From the IMG/VR virus record IMGVR_UViG_3300027839_000083, positions 1 to 20,311 of that record: 20,311 bases of DNA; one strand, given 5' to 3'. Numbering within the stretch: position 1 is the first letter of the stretch; each line of letters starts with the position of its first letter. The notes beneath the pieces are model-generated. The model searched no databases. It saw only the letters and a list, made by a program, of their open reading frames with translations, and was not told where the DNA came from. Source of the DNA: a virus. Below, one piece after another: positions 6,770-13,451 of this stretch. Both the position numbers and the translations under genes were made by a program.

Positions 6770-6955
6770 TTATACTCCTATATGTTTTTTAATACGTTCT
6801 TGATTCAAGGATCTTAGTTTCTCTTCCCAAATAGCTATATTCTTTCTGTAATATATATCTGCATATACCCACCCAGATTCTAGTAATTTTTCAAACTCAT
6901 CTTGTTTAGCCCAATAGATCGAATGGTCGTTATAGGGATCTATAAGTGGGATCAT
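6770..6955 (-). CDS. Small hypothetical phage protein
   Basis: I set the start at ATG 6955 (61 aa, MIPLIDPYNDHSIYWAKQD...). The in-frame ATG at 7033 would translate 78 nt of the upstream gene out of frame and give an unlikely N-terminus. Even so it overlaps the upstream gene's end by 26 nt. Aromatic and charged residues dominate (GWVYADIYYRKNIAIWEEKL) and the C-terminus is basic. No family recognised. Confidence 0.55.
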   Translation of the reverse strand: MIPLIDPYNDHSIYWAKQDEFEKLLESGWVYADIYYRKNIAIWEEKLRSLNQERIKKHIGV

Positions 6956-7484
6956 CGATCCAGTTTGGTGCTTGGCGTTTTGTCCATTTTGCAAATCCAC
7001 TTTTTTCACCAATATAGTATCTCCGGTAAGCATCTACATAATGTGAACTTTTATATTTATCGGGCATAGTTTGTGGTATTGATGTTAAATTACCTCGACG
7101 TATATTAACTGGTATATAAGATAGTATACTCCTTAACCTATCATCTGTCAAGTGAATTTTATTGTATCGTTCAGTATATTCATTACATAGACCTTCAAAA
7201 TGAGAAAACAACCAAATATAATTACTAGTAGATTCTCGGGCCCAGGCCGCAGATGGATGATTGACGTGAGTAGCTTTATATAACTGAGACTCCATAGCAT
7301 TGGTTAGACGCCATCGCTGAATATTCCTACCGTTAGAAGTCTTATCTGTATACGATTCTCCATCTAATACTCTATGTGCAGTAGATAGCAATTGAGCCGT
7401 TTCTACAATCATTTTAACAACGTGTTTATCACACATCATTTGTGCTGATTCAAATGGGTCAGATGATAACGCAAAAATATTCAT
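6930..7484 (-). CDS. Conserved phage protein with CDKHVVKM motif
   Basis: This 184 aa protein begins at a TAATG overlap with the HAD gene. Its N-terminus, MNIFALSSDPFESAQMMCDK, continues HVVKMIVETAQLLSTAHR; THVNHPSAAWAREST follows at 72-86 and an aromatic C-terminus has AYRRYYIGEKSGFAKW. I recall this family as widespread in bacteriophages with no assigned reaction. Conserved Cys, Asp, His and Lys near the N-terminus and a second His pair suggest an enzyme or metal/nucleic-acid binder. A distant relation to T4 endonuclease V is possible but I cannot demonstrate it. Confidence 0.75.
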   Translation of the reverse strand: MNIFALSSDPFESAQMMCDKHVVKMIVETAQLLSTAHRVLDGESYTDKTSNGRNIQRWRLTNAMESQLYKATHVNHPSAAWARESTSNYIWLFSHFEGLCNEYTERYNKIHLTDDRLRSILSYIPVNIRRGNLTSIPQTMPDKYKSSHYVDAYRRYYIGEKSGFAKWTKRQAPNWIDDPTYRSL

Positions 7485-8074
7485 TACACACCATCCAGCA
7501 AGATATAATTATAGATCTCTTCCCAGTTCTTTAAGATTGGAAAATCTACCTTCTCATTCATATTAAATGCGTGTTCCATCAGTAAAGGCCTCATACCAAC
7601 TGCTAGACCATCATTAGCATTCTGTAATTTATCTTCTACCCAGAAATAATTAGAGTCTTCATAATATTTCTTCAGATAACCATCTTTATTAGCACCAGTA
7701 GGAAGACATTTGATATTACGGAAAACATTCTCGCCAAAAATCTTCGCTAGATTACGTTCACGTAACTTAGCAGCATACTTACTCTTGCTAAGGCTTGTCA
7801 CCACATCAAATACGTACCCATGCTTTTCATGCAGTAACTTAACATAATAAGCAGCGTCACGGAGTGCAGGTAGAAAGCCAATAGCAGCCGATTGATTAAA
7901 TTCTTTTACTAAAGCCCGACCCTTATCAGTCGTAATACCATATCGAGCACCAATATGATACTCACCTTCAGTGCCCGGTAATTTATAGAAACCCTTTTCA
8001 TTAATCCAACAATCAAAGGCGTACTCCCAATTTAGAAGTACGCCATCACAATCAACTACAATTACTTTTTTCAT
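7484..8074 (-). CDS. HAD-superfamily phosphatase (5'-nucleotidase-like)
   Basis: The 196 aa protein has the HAD signature: VVDCDGVLLNW with nucleophile D8 and acid/base D10, a TSLSKS motif II (T93), and YFWVEDKLQNAND as the acidic motif IV near residues 143-155. Cap-type sequence lies between motifs I and II. Similar phage HAD proteins are annotated as 5'(3')-deoxyribonucleotidases or generic phosphatases, which would fit nucleotide recycling; sugar-phosphate hydrolysis is also possible. Its ATG overlaps the stop of the 25 aa microprotein (ATGA), with GAGGAG upstream. It belongs to the transcript from the promoter at 8182-8210. Confidence 0.82.
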   Translation of the reverse strand: MKKVIVVDCDGVLLNWEYAFDCWINEKGFYKLPGTEGEYHIGARYGITTDKGRALVKEFNQSAAIGFLPALRDAAYYVKLLHEKHGYVFDVVTSLSKSKYAAKLRERNLAKIFGENVFRNIKCLPTGANKDGYLKKYYEDSNYFWVEDKLQNANDGLAVGMRPLLMEHAFNMNEKVDFPILKNWEEIYNYILLDGV

Positions 8075-8148
8075 TTCACTCCTCTTACACCAAAACCAGC
8101 AATCAACGCCATACTCATCAAGACACCAAACACATAAAATTCAAACAT
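8071..8148 (-). CDS. 25 aa hydrophobic microprotein leading the HAD operon
   Basis: This ORF lies between the promoter at 8182-8210 and the HAD phosphatase. Product: MFEFYVFGVLMSMALIAGFG followed by VRGVK, i.e. one hydrophobic helix and a basic tail. Its TGA overlaps the ATG of the HAD gene (ATGA), which favours translation, and GAGAG lies about 5 nt before its start. It could be a real membrane microprotein or a leader peptide for translational coupling. Confidence 0.5.
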   Translation of the reverse strand: MFEFYVFGVLMSMALIAGFGVRGVK

Positions 8149-8181
8149 TGCTTCTCTCTTTCATCATCATTCAGTATATAC

Positions 8182-8210
8182 ATTATAGCAAAAGACAGAG
8201 GGTTTGTCAA
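8182..8210 (-). promoter_or_regulatory. Consensus sigma70 promoter for the HAD-glutaredoxin operon
   Basis: Both boxes are perfect: TTGACA (8205-8210), 17-bp spacer, TATAAT (8182-8187) on the minus strand. The upstream element TTGAAATTA and flanks match the modules at 9144-9172 and 9413-9441. Transcription would start near 8175, upstream of the 25 aa ORF. Intergenic 8149-8243 holds nothing else I can see. Confidence 0.88.
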
Positions 8211-8243
8211 GGGCTAATTTCAATAATAACTATTTTTTTAATT

Positions 8244-8645
8244 TCAGCGATAGGGTCTCGGCGCATAATATCCACGTCCAGGCCAGGAATCTATGGGGAC
8301 ATAGTGACATGCAATACGTGGGCGATATCCATTCGGCGTCCAATCGGCTCCGTAAGTCATACATTTTTTAACATAACGTGGACGATATGGGCGCCGGGGC
8401 CCCTCAATACGTGGGCGATCGATAGGGAGATAACGCCGTGGCAGACGCCGTGGTCGGTCGGACCAGCGGCGTTGGTCCCGGTACTGAGGGAGACTATAAT
8501 CTTGAGTGGTACCCAAAATAGTTCCAAGCACTGTACCAATCACCAAAGGTCCTACCCAATCGTTTCGCTGATTACGGGCCTCGGCGGCACTAGCAGATGT
8601 AAGCATCATCCCGCCGACCGCAATTCCAATTAAAAGTTTCTTCAT
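8244..8645 (-). CDS. Exported Arg/Pro/Tyr-rich glycine-zipper protein
   Basis: The 133 aa product starts with a signal peptide (MKKLLIGIAVGGMMLTSASA, cleavage near ASA-AE). A Gly-rich hydrophobic stretch (WVGPLVIGTVLGTILGTT, about 30-47) looks like a glycine-zipper membrane segment. The rest is dense in Arg, Pro and Tyr (DRPRRLPRRYLPIDRPR and similar) with two cysteines. G+C content is far above that of the neighbours (38 of 60 bases in 8401-8460), suggesting transfer from another genome. AAAGGA precedes the ATG. Such basic exported proteins could bind anionic envelope polymers; function unknown. Confidence 0.72.
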   Translation of the reverse strand: MKKLLIGIAVGGMMLTSASAAEARNQRNDWVGPLVIGTVLGTILGTTQDYSLPQYRDQRRWSDRPRRLPRRYLPIDRPRIEGPRRPYRPRYVKKCMTYGADWTPNGYRPRIACHYVPIDSWPGRGYYAPRPYR

Positions 8646-8676
8646 AGTGAGTCCTTTAATTCTTTCTTTATGTTAT

Positions 8677-8862
8677 TTATGCTTTAGGCATCGGCTGCGT
8701 GATATCTCCCAAGACACAAGAGACCCGAGCATATGGATACTCTCGTTGAATGTTAGGGACAACTTCGCGGCATTGTTCGATTGTTGTTATTCCATATAGC
8801 TCTTCGGCATCCAGAGTCATCTCGACTCCGGTGAATAGAATAAGGATTAGAATCTTTGTCAT
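8677..8862 (-). CDS. Small exported protein with two cysteines
   Basis: The 61 aa product has a short hydrophobic N-terminus (MTKILILILFTGVEM) resembling a weak signal sequence. A small domain with two cysteines follows (TTIEQCREVV...YARVSCVLGD) that could form a disulfide after export. The ATG overlaps the upstream stop (ATGA), with GGAAG upstream. The pattern of a leader plus Cys-x(~18)-Cys resembles small periplasmic phage proteins I have seen, but no family name can be given. Confidence 0.6.
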   Translation of the reverse strand: MTKILILILFTGVEMTLDAEELYGITTIEQCREVVPNIQREYPYARVSCVLGDITQPMPKA

Positions 8863-9116
8863 CCCGCTTCCATCCGCCCGGCCGTTTTCGCCGCCATCGG
8901 GCTAACATACCCCTTGGCGTTTAGAATTCCCAAAGGTGTCTCACCCTTGAAGATACGAGCAAAATACTCGTCTGGAGTGATGTTAGCTTTCAAAAACTTA
9001 ATGAAAGCAGCTTTGCCGCCCCGCTTGAAACGGGCGACGAAGAATCTCTCACCACGATAGTGGTAGAAAACATACTCGCCGCAGTCTTCAAATTTGCTAG
9101 GAGTGAACATATTCAT
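8859..9116 (-). CDS. Conserved small phage protein (FVARFKRGGKAAF family)
   Basis: I start this at ATG 9116 (85 aa) because AAAGAG lies just upstream and the consensus promoter at 9144-9172 lies upstream of that. An open frame continues to an ATG at 9185, but those 23 residues are the promoter read as protein. The sequence FFVARFKRGGKAAFIKFLKA and ITPDEYFARIFKGETPLGIL matches a recurring pattern of small hypothetical proteins in tailed phages. It is basic and probably cytoplasmic. It leads a short operon with the 61 aa and 133 aa exported proteins. Confidence 0.65.
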   Translation of the reverse strand: MNMFTPSKFEDCGEYVFYHYRGERFFVARFKRGGKAAFIKFLKANITPDEYFARIFKGETPLGILNAKGYVSPMAAKTAGRMEAG

Positions 9117-9143
9117 GTCTCTTTTCACTGTTTCAGTATAGTT

Positions 9144-9172
9144 ATTATAGCAAAGAACGAAGGGTTTGTCAA
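9144..9172 (-). promoter_or_regulatory. Consensus sigma70 promoter, repeat-module copy 2
   Basis: TTGACA (9167-9172), 17 bp, TATAAT (9144-9149), all perfect. It lies between the 65 aa and 85 aa genes and would start near 9137, about 20 nt before the ATG at 9116. It belongs to a 66-bp module shared with 9397-9462. Confidence 0.88.
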
Positions 9173-9181
9173 GTGTTATTT

Positions 9182-9379
9182 TCAATAATCTTCGTTTCGA
9201 AACAAAAAATCTTCAAACTTCGTCTTCGCGGTCTCATCAACGAATCGCACGGAAACTAGAACTCGATTCAAAGTGAGATTCTTGATCTTACGAATGGTGA
9301 AGTTGAACGTCTTGGTGAACAAGATCACATTGTTGTTGAAAGTAGGGGCATCTAACGTGTAGCTGGCTGGGACTGACAT
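9182..9379 (-). CDS. Small hypothetical protein behind its own promoter
   Basis: Start set at ATG 9379 (65 aa, MSVPASYTLDAPTFNNNVIL...), downstream of the promoter at 9413-9441. The frame is open further up to 9454, but that part is translated promoter. The product has alternating polar/hydrophobic stretches (VILFTKTFNFTIRKIKNLTL, VLVSVRFVDE) suggesting beta structure, and no membrane segment. It sits alone between two promoter modules. Function unknown; possibly a moron-type accessory gene. Confidence 0.55.
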   Translation of the reverse strand: MSVPASYTLDAPTFNNNVILFTKTFNFTIRKIKNLTLNRVLVSVRFVDETAKTKFEDFLFRNEDY

Positions 9380-9412
9380 TGTGCTGATCTCTTTCTCTGT
9401 TTCAGTATAGTT

Positions 9413-9441
9413 ATTATAGCAAAGAATGAAGGAAGAGTCAA
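9413..9441 (-). promoter_or_regulatory. Sigma70 promoter, repeat-module copy 1
   Basis: TTGACT (9436-9441, one mismatch to consensus), 17 bp, TATAAT (9413-9418). It lies just after the KpsS-like gene stop at 9451 and points at the 65 aa gene. The slightly weaker -35 is the main difference from the copies at 8182 and 9144. Confidence 0.82.
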
Positions 9442-9450
9442 CCGTTAATT

Positions 9451-10470
9451 TCAATAATCTTCAACTTTTTTAAACGTCTCAGAGTTTTCTGTATCATAAT
9501 AAGTATGATACCAATGATCTAAAAATCTCTTATATCGATTGATATTAACTAGATCGGCTGTGTTATAAGCACCAGATAAGACATCATAATAATTCTTATT
9601 ATTAGCATTATATGTGACTTGATCGTAATCAGCGCGGCCAAACGTCACCACCTGTTTGCCATGTAGAATGGCTTCTAATCCTACACCACTGTTCACCGTC
9701 ACTACCATCTTAGCGTTCTCAATCAAATCATGAATGCTATAATCATCCACCCAAATATGAGAATGTCGATTAGCAACCTCTTTAATAGAAGCCATAGAAC
9801 CGGGGTTGACAGGATGACCCTTAATGACAACATGTTTACCCGTGCCTGATGCCCATTTCAAAACACACTCCAAAGTTTCCTCTACTGAGATAGAGCTATG
9901 ATATTTGATAGTCTCATCATGTGGGATTTGACAAGGAAAGAAAATATAATCGTACAGACGGCGTTTATGACCATCATTCTGTACATAATTCAATAGGAGA
10001 GGTTTCCTTTCTGGTTGTTCGAACTTAGAAGTGTTACTAAGAATTCTTTTAGCCATAGAATCATAGACATCAGATTTGCCTTGATCAAGTGTAGTAAAAT
10101 TATTTAGAGGATAAGATTTAGCAGTAGCACCCCAACCGTAAGGATCAATAGAAAAAATGGTAGGGATTACCATCTGCATATAATAGCGAATACGATCATC
10201 TAGAAGCCAGTTTTCTCGCATCTTATGTGGAATATAAATCATATCAGCGTCTGGGCTATTCTCTTTAACACGTTCTGGTGTAATCTGCCAAAGAGGTAGT
10301 TCGAAAATTTTAGTTTGATGGCCCTTACCAATATGTGTCACATTCAGCATTTCGATAAAATTCAACCAATGTTTCCTGATAGGTGCAATGGGTCCTCGTT
10401 CTACAGGCACTGGCCCTTCTTTAAACATTACATCCATTCTAGGCATATAGATATCAACTTGCACGATCAC
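9451..10470 (-). CDS. Capsule-biosynthesis (KpsS/LipB-like, PF05159-type) protein
   Basis: The track start is GTG 10470 (339 aa); a GTG two codons later (10464) has better spacing from GAGGAG. Motifs typical of the KpsS/KpsC capsule family are visible in the second half: FFPCQIPHDETI (about 177-188), VVIKGHPVNPG (214-224) and VTVNSGVGLEAILHGKQVVTFG (257-278). Cellular relatives are Kdo transferases that build the capsule lipid linker, but the phage substrate may differ. It overlaps the GT8-like gene by up to 17 nt. A role in modifying host surface glycan or blocking superinfection is inference. Confidence 0.78.
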   Translation of the reverse strand: MIVQVDIYMPRMDVMFKEGPVPVERGPIAPIRKHWLNFIEMLNVTHIGKGHQTKIFELPLWQITPERVKENSPDADMIYIPHKMRENWLLDDRIRYYMQMVIPTIFSIDPYGWGATAKSYPLNNFTTLDQGKSDVYDSMAKRILSNTSKFEQPERKPLLLNYVQNDGHKRRLYDYIFFPCQIPHDETIKYHSSISVEETLECVLKWASGTGKHVVIKGHPVNPGSMASIKEVANRHSHIWVDDYSIHDLIENAKMVVTVNSGVGLEAILHGKQVVTFGRADYDQVTYNANNKNYYDVLSGAYNTADLVNINRYKRFLDHWYHTYYDTENSETFKKVEDY

Positions 10471-11155
10471 GCTCCTCTAGATAATTTGTTTGTGTTTTCC
10501 GCGAACCTTTGCCGGTCCAGATAACACCTTCTTCTGTGAATTCCCAATCAATATACTTCTGCGGCATCTCCTTAAAACGTAAGCCAAGATTATTTGATCG
10601 AAAGTGTTCATGTACTTCCCACAAAGCTACTTGATCAACAAACCAAACTAACCCGTAATGTTCTATCTGTCTCTTTACAAACTCCATGAATATTCTTGCT
10701 TTTTGTGTTAAGTATACTGCACCAGCACCGACGTGAGTACCGGTGTTCTCCCAACCAACAGTACCAGGCAAAGGGTCTCTCAAGTATAGAGAGTAATCCG
10801 CACCAGCAAAATCTTCCCAAACAATAGGCTTACGTAAGAAACAATCAATATCTGTAATTAATATTGCTTCAGCCTTTAGTAACAATTCAGAGGCTTTGAT
10901 AAATCGATTACAAGAATAGAATGTTCTATCTGTTATATTAGATTTAGTATATGTAATCTTATAACTATCATCATCATGTAACATACGAAGTAGATTTAAA
11001 GGTTTGATTGCTTTTCCAGATAACAATAGTAAATCGCTATCTGGGTTAATGATATCTACCCATGGAAATACCCCTTGATTGATAGCACTATTGATAAACT
11101 GAACACCATGCTCAACAAAATACTTTTCATCACAACTAGCAAACAGATATTTCAT
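10454..11155 (-). CDS. GT-A fold glycosyltransferase, GT8-like
   Basis: This 233 aa protein starts at an ATGA overlap with gmd. It has a DxD metal/donor motif in a classic setting, ILITDIDCFLRKP (D102, D104). Further on are GAGAVYLT (143-150), VDQVALW (173-179) and a C-terminal WTGKGSRK that resembles the HxxGxxKPW-type loop of GT8 enzymes. The lack of a membrane segment fits a soluble transferase. The donor is unknown; a GDP-deoxysugar from the adjacent genes is a natural guess. Confidence 0.65.
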   Translation of the reverse strand: MKYLFASCDEKYFVEHGVQFINSAINQGVFPWVDIINPDSDLLLLSGKAIKPLNLLRMLHDDDSYKITYTKSNITDRTFYSCNRFIKASELLLKAEAILITDIDCFLRKPIVWEDFAGADYSLYLRDPLPGTVGWENTGTHVGAGAVYLTQKARIFMEFVKRQIEHYGLVWFVDQVALWEVHEHFRSNNLGLRFKEMPQKYIDWEFTEEGVIWTGKGSRKTQTNYLEERDRAS

Positions 11156-12126
11156 AGAATGTCAGACCAGTACTTGATCATCTCATCAAGCATAGTCTCA
11201 AAAGTATATGTGGGTTCCCAATTCAGAACTTTACGAGTATTGCTTGAATCACCACAAAGATACTTCAGTTCTTCTGGCCGCATATACTTTGGATTTTGAA
11301 CTACGTAATCTTTATAATTCATATCTAAACTAGAAAACACATAGTCACACATCTCTCTAACTGAATATGATTTGCCTGTAGAAACAATCCAATCATCAGC
11401 TACATCGTGATTAACAATTTTATGCATAGCACGGACATAATCATAACTATGTCCCCAATCACGACTACTATCCATATTGCCCATTTCAAGTTTATCCATA
11501 AAGCCTTTAGCAATCATTACAGCATTCTTCACAACCTTGTTAGTTACAAAGTTTGTACCCCTACGAGGCGATTCGTGATTGAATAGGACGCCATTTGAAG
11601 TCTGTAATTTGTATGCGTGACGATAGTGTCGAGTTAAATTGTATCCCAAAACTTTAGCACAACCATACGGGCTAACTGGGTTCATAGGTGTAGTTAGTCG
11701 TTGAAATCCATCATCGTCTACTGTATTACCAAACATTTCACTAGATGATGCTTGATAGAACTTAGCTTCAGGTACTACATTCTTATATACTTCTAGCATA
11801 TTAAGAACACCCAAGGCGTTTGTTTTAAGAGTAAATGATGGGATATCACTACTAATTCGTACTTGACTCATTGCGGCCAGATTATAGATTTCATCTGGTT
11901 TAACTTTATTCATAATCTTATACAAGGAATGCTCATCTAAGAGATCTCCATAATAAGTATTAATTTTATCATTAGTGTCTTTTAGTCTTGCACTTTGATT
12001 TTCTGCTACACTATGGCGTCTAACCACACCATGAACTTCATAGCCCAATTCTAATAGATATTCAGTTAGATAAGAACCATCTTGACCACTGATACCTGTT
12101 ATTAGAGCCACTTTCGCCTTTACCAT
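11152..12126 (-). CDS. gmd: GDP-mannose 4,6-dehydratase
   Basis: The 324 aa protein is an extended short-chain dehydrogenase with the Gmd pattern: ALITGISGQDGSYLTEYLLE (glycines 11, 14, 17), NLAAMSQV, YQASSSEMFG (S128-E130), catalytic Y154/K158 in PYGCAK, and FNHESPRRGTNFVTNK. Gmd converts GDP-D-mannose to GDP-4-keto-6-deoxymannose, the branch point to fucose, perosamine, colitose and rhamnose. GAGG lies 7 nt before the ATG. The start overlaps the end of the DegT gene by 65 nt. No GDP-fucose synthase is nearby; the neighbour is an aminotransferase, so perosamine is favoured over fucose. Confidence 0.93.
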   Translation of the reverse strand: MVKAKVALITGISGQDGSYLTEYLLELGYEVHGVVRRHSVAENQSARLKDTNDKINTYYGDLLDEHSLYKIMNKVKPDEIYNLAAMSQVRISSDIPSFTLKTNALGVLNMLEVYKNVVPEAKFYQASSSEMFGNTVDDDGFQRLTTPMNPVSPYGCAKVLGYNLTRHYRHAYKLQTSNGVLFNHESPRRGTNFVTNKVVKNAVMIAKGFMDKLEMGNMDSSRDWGHSYDYVRAMHKIVNHDVADDWIVSTGKSYSVREMCDYVFSSLDMNYKDYVVQNPKYMRPEELKYLCGDSSNTRKVLNWEPTYTFETMLDEMIKYWSDIL

Positions 12127-12826
12127 TTAGAAACCTCGCTTTCGATACATCAGGATAATTACGCCAATCACCACTATCTTCGTTCTCTTCTGGTATCTGA
12201 TCCATTAAAATAATACCACGGGCTGCATCTTCTGGTGTCATATAATAATGCCACCCCATATATTCGAAGGAATCTTCATCATACTTTCCATCTAAATTCC
12301 TTCCATCATACCTTACCTTCTTAATATACTCGTAATCGCTCTCTGTGTCAAGTAAAATCATACCTCCTTTGCCAATTGGTACTCTTTTTTTCAACTGAAA
12401 CGATACGATATGATAACCACCCTTATACATCCCTTTATTCCAGCGTGTAGCACCATCCCATACGTTATATGGTTTCAACTGATATATTCCAGACCATTCA
12501 CGTTCTTCAAATTGTAGATTAAACCCAGCCTGTAAGATTTGCATAGGAATTGAAACATATGTGTGATTAGGGATAGTAATATCTGCTAGAGATTTATGAT
12601 GTCTGTTTCTTTTTAAGCACTGTAGAGCCAAAAAGATACCATGAGAACAACAGTCAATAGCAACGGCATATCGGCTACCAGCAAACTTTGCCACCTTTTT
12701 TTCAAACATATCAACAACATCTCTAGGGTCTTTCCAATCATATCCTAACTCCCTGACTTGATCCAATTCTGGTCTTTGAAATTCTTTAGGCAATTGACCA
12801 ATAGGCCATGAATTATATTCTGTCAT
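12062..12826 (-). CDS. DegT/DnrJ/EryC1-family sugar aminotransferase, short form (perosamine-synthase-like)
   Basis: The 254 aa product aligns by eye with the large PLP domain of DegT enzymes: YAVAIDCCSHGIFLAL (cofactor phosphate loop), a VWDGATRW segment with the PLP aspartate (D124), and SFQLKKRVPIGKGGM, where K147 occupies the Schiff-base position. A retained lysine argues for transamination rather than ColD-type dehydration, where it is histidine. Typical family members are about 370 aa; the C-terminal small domain is missing here. The last 21 residues are encoded in the overlap with gmd and look non-homologous. GGAAG precedes the ATG. Likely reaction: GDP-4-keto-6-deoxymannose to GDP-perosamine (inference). 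Confidence 0.78.
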   Translation of the reverse strand: MTEYNSWPIGQLPKEFQRPELDQVRELGYDWKDPRDVVDMFEKKVAKFAGSRYAVAIDCCSHGIFLALQCLKRNRHHKSLADITIPNHTYVSIPMQILQAGFNLQFEEREWSGIYQLKPYNVWDGATRWNKGMYKGGYHIVSFQLKKRVPIGKGGMILLDTESDYEYIKKVRYDGRNLDGKYDEDSFEYMGWHYYMTPEDAARGIILMDQIPEENEDSGDWRNYPDVSKARFLNGKGESGSNNRYQWSRWFLSN

Positions 12827-13451
12827 TGATTTCTTCCATTACGAATTCATAACCATGTAAGATAATCTTAGGTCTGAATTCTGGTGTATAAGTAGAACGA
12901 ATAATACTTTTCAAATGTTCTTCAGAACAATCTAATGGTATTACTTGTAGATCGTCGATTTGTTTCATTTTATTAGCTTTCCCAGTCCACATATAATTTT
13001 CATTTTGTTCTAGTTTCATGGTAATATATTCTGCTTCATCTAATCCCATACAGAAATCGGAAAACAACTTTAGTAGATTTTCTTCTGTTTTTTCCCATAA
13101 ACTATCAACATTATCACTACTATCTATGTCAAAATATCTAACGTCTAATATTCGGCCGTTATCTATAATAGGCGTTATTAGATGAGCCGTAACACCAAAT
13201 TCTGTTTTATTATGATGGAGCGCAAGATTTACACTTCCCCGCCCAGGATATTCTGGTGGACCAGTATGAAAATTTATTGCTCCTATTTTAACACTATCAA
13301 TTTCTTCTTTAGATAAAATATTATATGTTCTATAACAAATGATATAATCAGGATAGGTATAATCATTATTTACTAATTCGTGTCCGTAAGTTTTAAGAAT
13401 GTTTCTTGTCTTTTGATTACTAGTATATAGTTTTATTTTCAAGATATGCAT
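12813..13451 (-). CDS. Sugar N-formyltransferase (WbkC/VioF-like)
   Basis: The 212 aa protein carries the formyltransferase catalytic triad in context: AINFHTGPPEYPGRG (N60, H62) and VTAHLITPIIDNG (D97), with N/H/D spacing close to that of ArnA. These enzymes move a formyl group from N10-formyl-THF onto a sugar amine or Met-tRNA. The short C-terminal part (IIRSTYTPEFRPKIILHG) fits sugar formyltransferases rather than the longer Met-tRNA enzyme. It sits directly before the DegT aminotransferase (14-nt overlap), whose product would supply the amine. The ATG at 13451 is only 1 nt from GGAG, so TTG 13442 may be the true start. It overlaps the GT11-like gene by 32 nt. Confidence 0.83.
   Translation of the reverse strand: MHILKIKLYTSNQKTRNILKTYGHELVNNDYTYPDYIICYRTYNILSKEEIDSVKIGAINFHTGPPEYPGRGSVNLALHHNKTEFGVTAHLITPIIDNGRILDVRYFDIDSSDNVDSLWEKTEENLLKLFSDFCMGLDEAEYITMKLEQNENYMWTGKANKMKQIDDLQVIPLDCSEEHLKSIIRSTYTPEFRPKIILHGYEFVMEEINDRI

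Larger units (their letters stand above)
9128..9462. repeat. Direct repeat of a 66-bp promoter module
   Basis: Copies at 9128-9193 and 9397-9462 match at 58 of 66 positions; both hold the -10, spacer, -35, upstream element and the final codons (GAT TAT TGA: Asp-Tyr-stop) of the gene before. A looser third copy spans about 8171-8232. The -10 side is the best conserved; spacer and -35 vary most. Confidence 0.85.

Noticed and set aside
6930-7484. Naming the 184 aa protein an endonuclease V (DenV) homologue
   Set aside because: Only a vague resemblance in the N-terminal helix; the catalytic Thr at residue 2 of DenV is absent.
8148-8633. Plus-strand 161 aa open frame
   Set aside because: Shadow of the GC-rich exported protein; it begins inside the opposite promoter and shows no protein-like pattern.
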